This document shows, one piece after another, positions 11,195 through 11,568 of a DNA stretch of 11,568 nucleotides. The translations under genes were made by a program, and so were the position numbers. How positions within the stretch are numbered: the first letter of the stretch is position 1; every line of letters starts with the position of its first letter. Source of the stretch: Coriobacteriaceae bacterium AF08-21 (GTDB lineage: Bacteria; Actinomycetota; Coriobacteriia; Coriobacteriales; Coriobacteriaceae); assembly GCA_027687465.1 (NCBI GenBank), contig JAQCQR010000031.1, forward strand, positions 1 through 11,568, written 5' to 3'. The notes under the pieces are model-generated. The model was not told where the DNA came from, did no database searches, and saw nothing but the letters and a program-made list of their open reading frames with translations.

Positions 11195-11255
11195 TAGAAT
11201 CGTCCTTGCTGTCGGCAGCCCTCGTGCCGGGCAGAGCCCTCCATTTGATGGGAGG
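11195..11255 (+). promoter_or_regulatory. Candidate -10 and ribosome-site-sequestering hairpin upstream of the small ORF
   Basis: TAGAAT at 11195-11200 is 5 of 6 to a -10 consensus; no good -35 sits 17 bases upstream (TTGATC at 11168 is too far at 21). In the leader, CCTCC (11238-11242) pairs with the Shine-Dalgarno GGAGG (11251-11255), with AT/AT extending the stem around TTG. This would hide the ribosome site of the following ORF. Confidence 0.4.
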
Positions 11256-11263
11256 TGATGCCC

Positions 11264-11389
11264 ATGACCGATTTCACCGAGCTCGTGAAGCTCCTGACCG
11301 CTACGGTCTCGCTCCTCACGGCCCTTGTCGGCCTTTCCAAGGCACTCAAGCAGGGTTCGAAGCCCAAAAAGAAAGGCCACCGTCGCTAA
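11264..11389 (+). CDS. 41-aa small hydrophobic protein with basic tail
   Basis: Too short for usual gene calling, but well supplied with signals: GGAGG at 11251-11255 is 8 bases before ATG 11264 (an in-frame ATG at 11258 is too close to it). The peptide is MTDFTELVKLLTATVSLLTA followed by LVGLSKALKQGSKPKKKGHRR: one hydrophobic or amphipathic helix (about 8-28) and a Lys/Arg-rich end, the layout of small membrane proteins, including holin-like and type I toxins. The ribosome site is paired in a leader hairpin, a control style common for such toxins. It follows the relaxase gene by about 190 bases. A toxin role is an inference; it may simply be a small membrane protein of the element. Confidence 0.5.
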   Translation: MTDFTELVKLLTATVSLLTALVGLSKALKQGSKPKKKGHRR

Positions 11390-11460
11390 GACGATGACCC
11401 AACTTCATTAAGCAACGGCTCTGCCCAGCTCTCTACAACTTGGGCTGCCGTCGGCACCAT
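11386..11460 (-). CDS. Tiny convergent ORF, 24 codons (weak)
   Basis: On the minus strand, GGAGG (complement of 11466-11470) lies 5 bases before ATG (complement of 11458-11460). It opens a 24-codon frame, MVPTAAQVVESWAEPLLNEV followed by GSSS, that ends 4 bases inside the 3' end of the 41-codon ORF. The frame is also open upstream to a TTG at 11496, about 12 codons more. It could be a genuine microprotein or the decayed 3' end of a gene. A transcript through it would be antisense to the 41-aa ORF. A nested hairpin lies inside: ACGGC/GCCGT (11415-11419 with 11447-11451) and GCCCA/TGGGC (11423-11427 with 11441-11445). Confidence 0.25.
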   Translation of the reverse strand: MVPTAAQVVESWAEPLLNEVGSSS

Positions 11461-11521
11461 TTTACCCTCCTGACAAGGAATTCGTCCATATTTCAAAAAT
11501 CAAATCCTATTCGCGCGTGGG

Positions 11522-11567
11522 CCCTTGATTCTCATTTTCATTGCAACAGCCTCAGGACTCAGCGCAA
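11522..11567 (-). repeat. Right copy of 46-bp terminal inverted repeat
   Basis: Exact reverse complement of 1-46, including the Fur-box-like stretch. One extra base (11568) follows at the window edge. The interior flanks of the two copies share nothing. Confidence 0.85.
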
Positions 11568-11568
11568 C

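Overview
The window looks chromosomal and comes from a high-GC gut Coriobacteriia, most likely Collinsella or a close relative. This rests on GC-rich third positions, a Firmicutes-style mannose PTS operon with a trailing DUF956 gene, and a LAxTG-type sorting signal in a GC-rich actinobacterial setting. The genus is an inference; no rRNA or marker gene is present. The first 46 bases recur in perfect inverted orientation at the last 46-47 bases, so the window is probably a whole contig or segment bounded by an inverted repeat.

Layout. (1) 1-3440: a mannose-family PTS operon (EIIAB, EIIC, EIID), a terminator that contains a promoter, and a DUF956/ManO gene. (2) 3441-3745: a strictly periodic array of seven alternating 15-bp motifs. 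(3) 3746-3821: tRNA-Arg(CCT) with its own promoter and a downstream hairpin. (4) 3822-4266: AT-rich, iteron-like repeat DNA and then a GC-rich hairpin tract. (5) 4267-8656: a cargo block made of a small Xre-type regulator, a symmetric divergent operator/promoter, a 1099-residue coiled-coil and CAP-domain protein with a sortase signal, and a secreted or lipoprotein-like protein. (6) 8657-9346: noncoding DNA with a 109-nt, 47-bp hairpin and a cascade of smaller hairpins, best read as an oriT/relaxosome region. (7) 9347-11076: mobC and relaxase genes overlapping by ATGA. (8) 11077-11568: a 41-codon hydrophobic-plus-basic small ORF with a sequestered ribosome binding site, a convergent tiny ORF, and the terminal repeat.

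Working model. The PTS operon and the tRNA are host backbone. Everything from just downstream of the tRNA-Arg 3' end to the right edge behaves as an accessory mobilizable element: regulator, surface cargo, oriT-like structures, MobC, relaxase. No integrase, replication gene or second tRNA-end copy is visible, so the far boundary of the element lies outside the window or has been lost. The Xre regulator probably controls both its own gene and the surface protein from one symmetric operator. MobC and the relaxase would process the structured DNA immediately upstream of them.

The most distinctive signals are the long hairpin whose arms can also fold as two small hairpins with complementary loops (9079-9187), the phase-locked alternating motif array (3466-3665), and the face-to-face symmetric promoters between the regulator and the surface protein (4516-4556).
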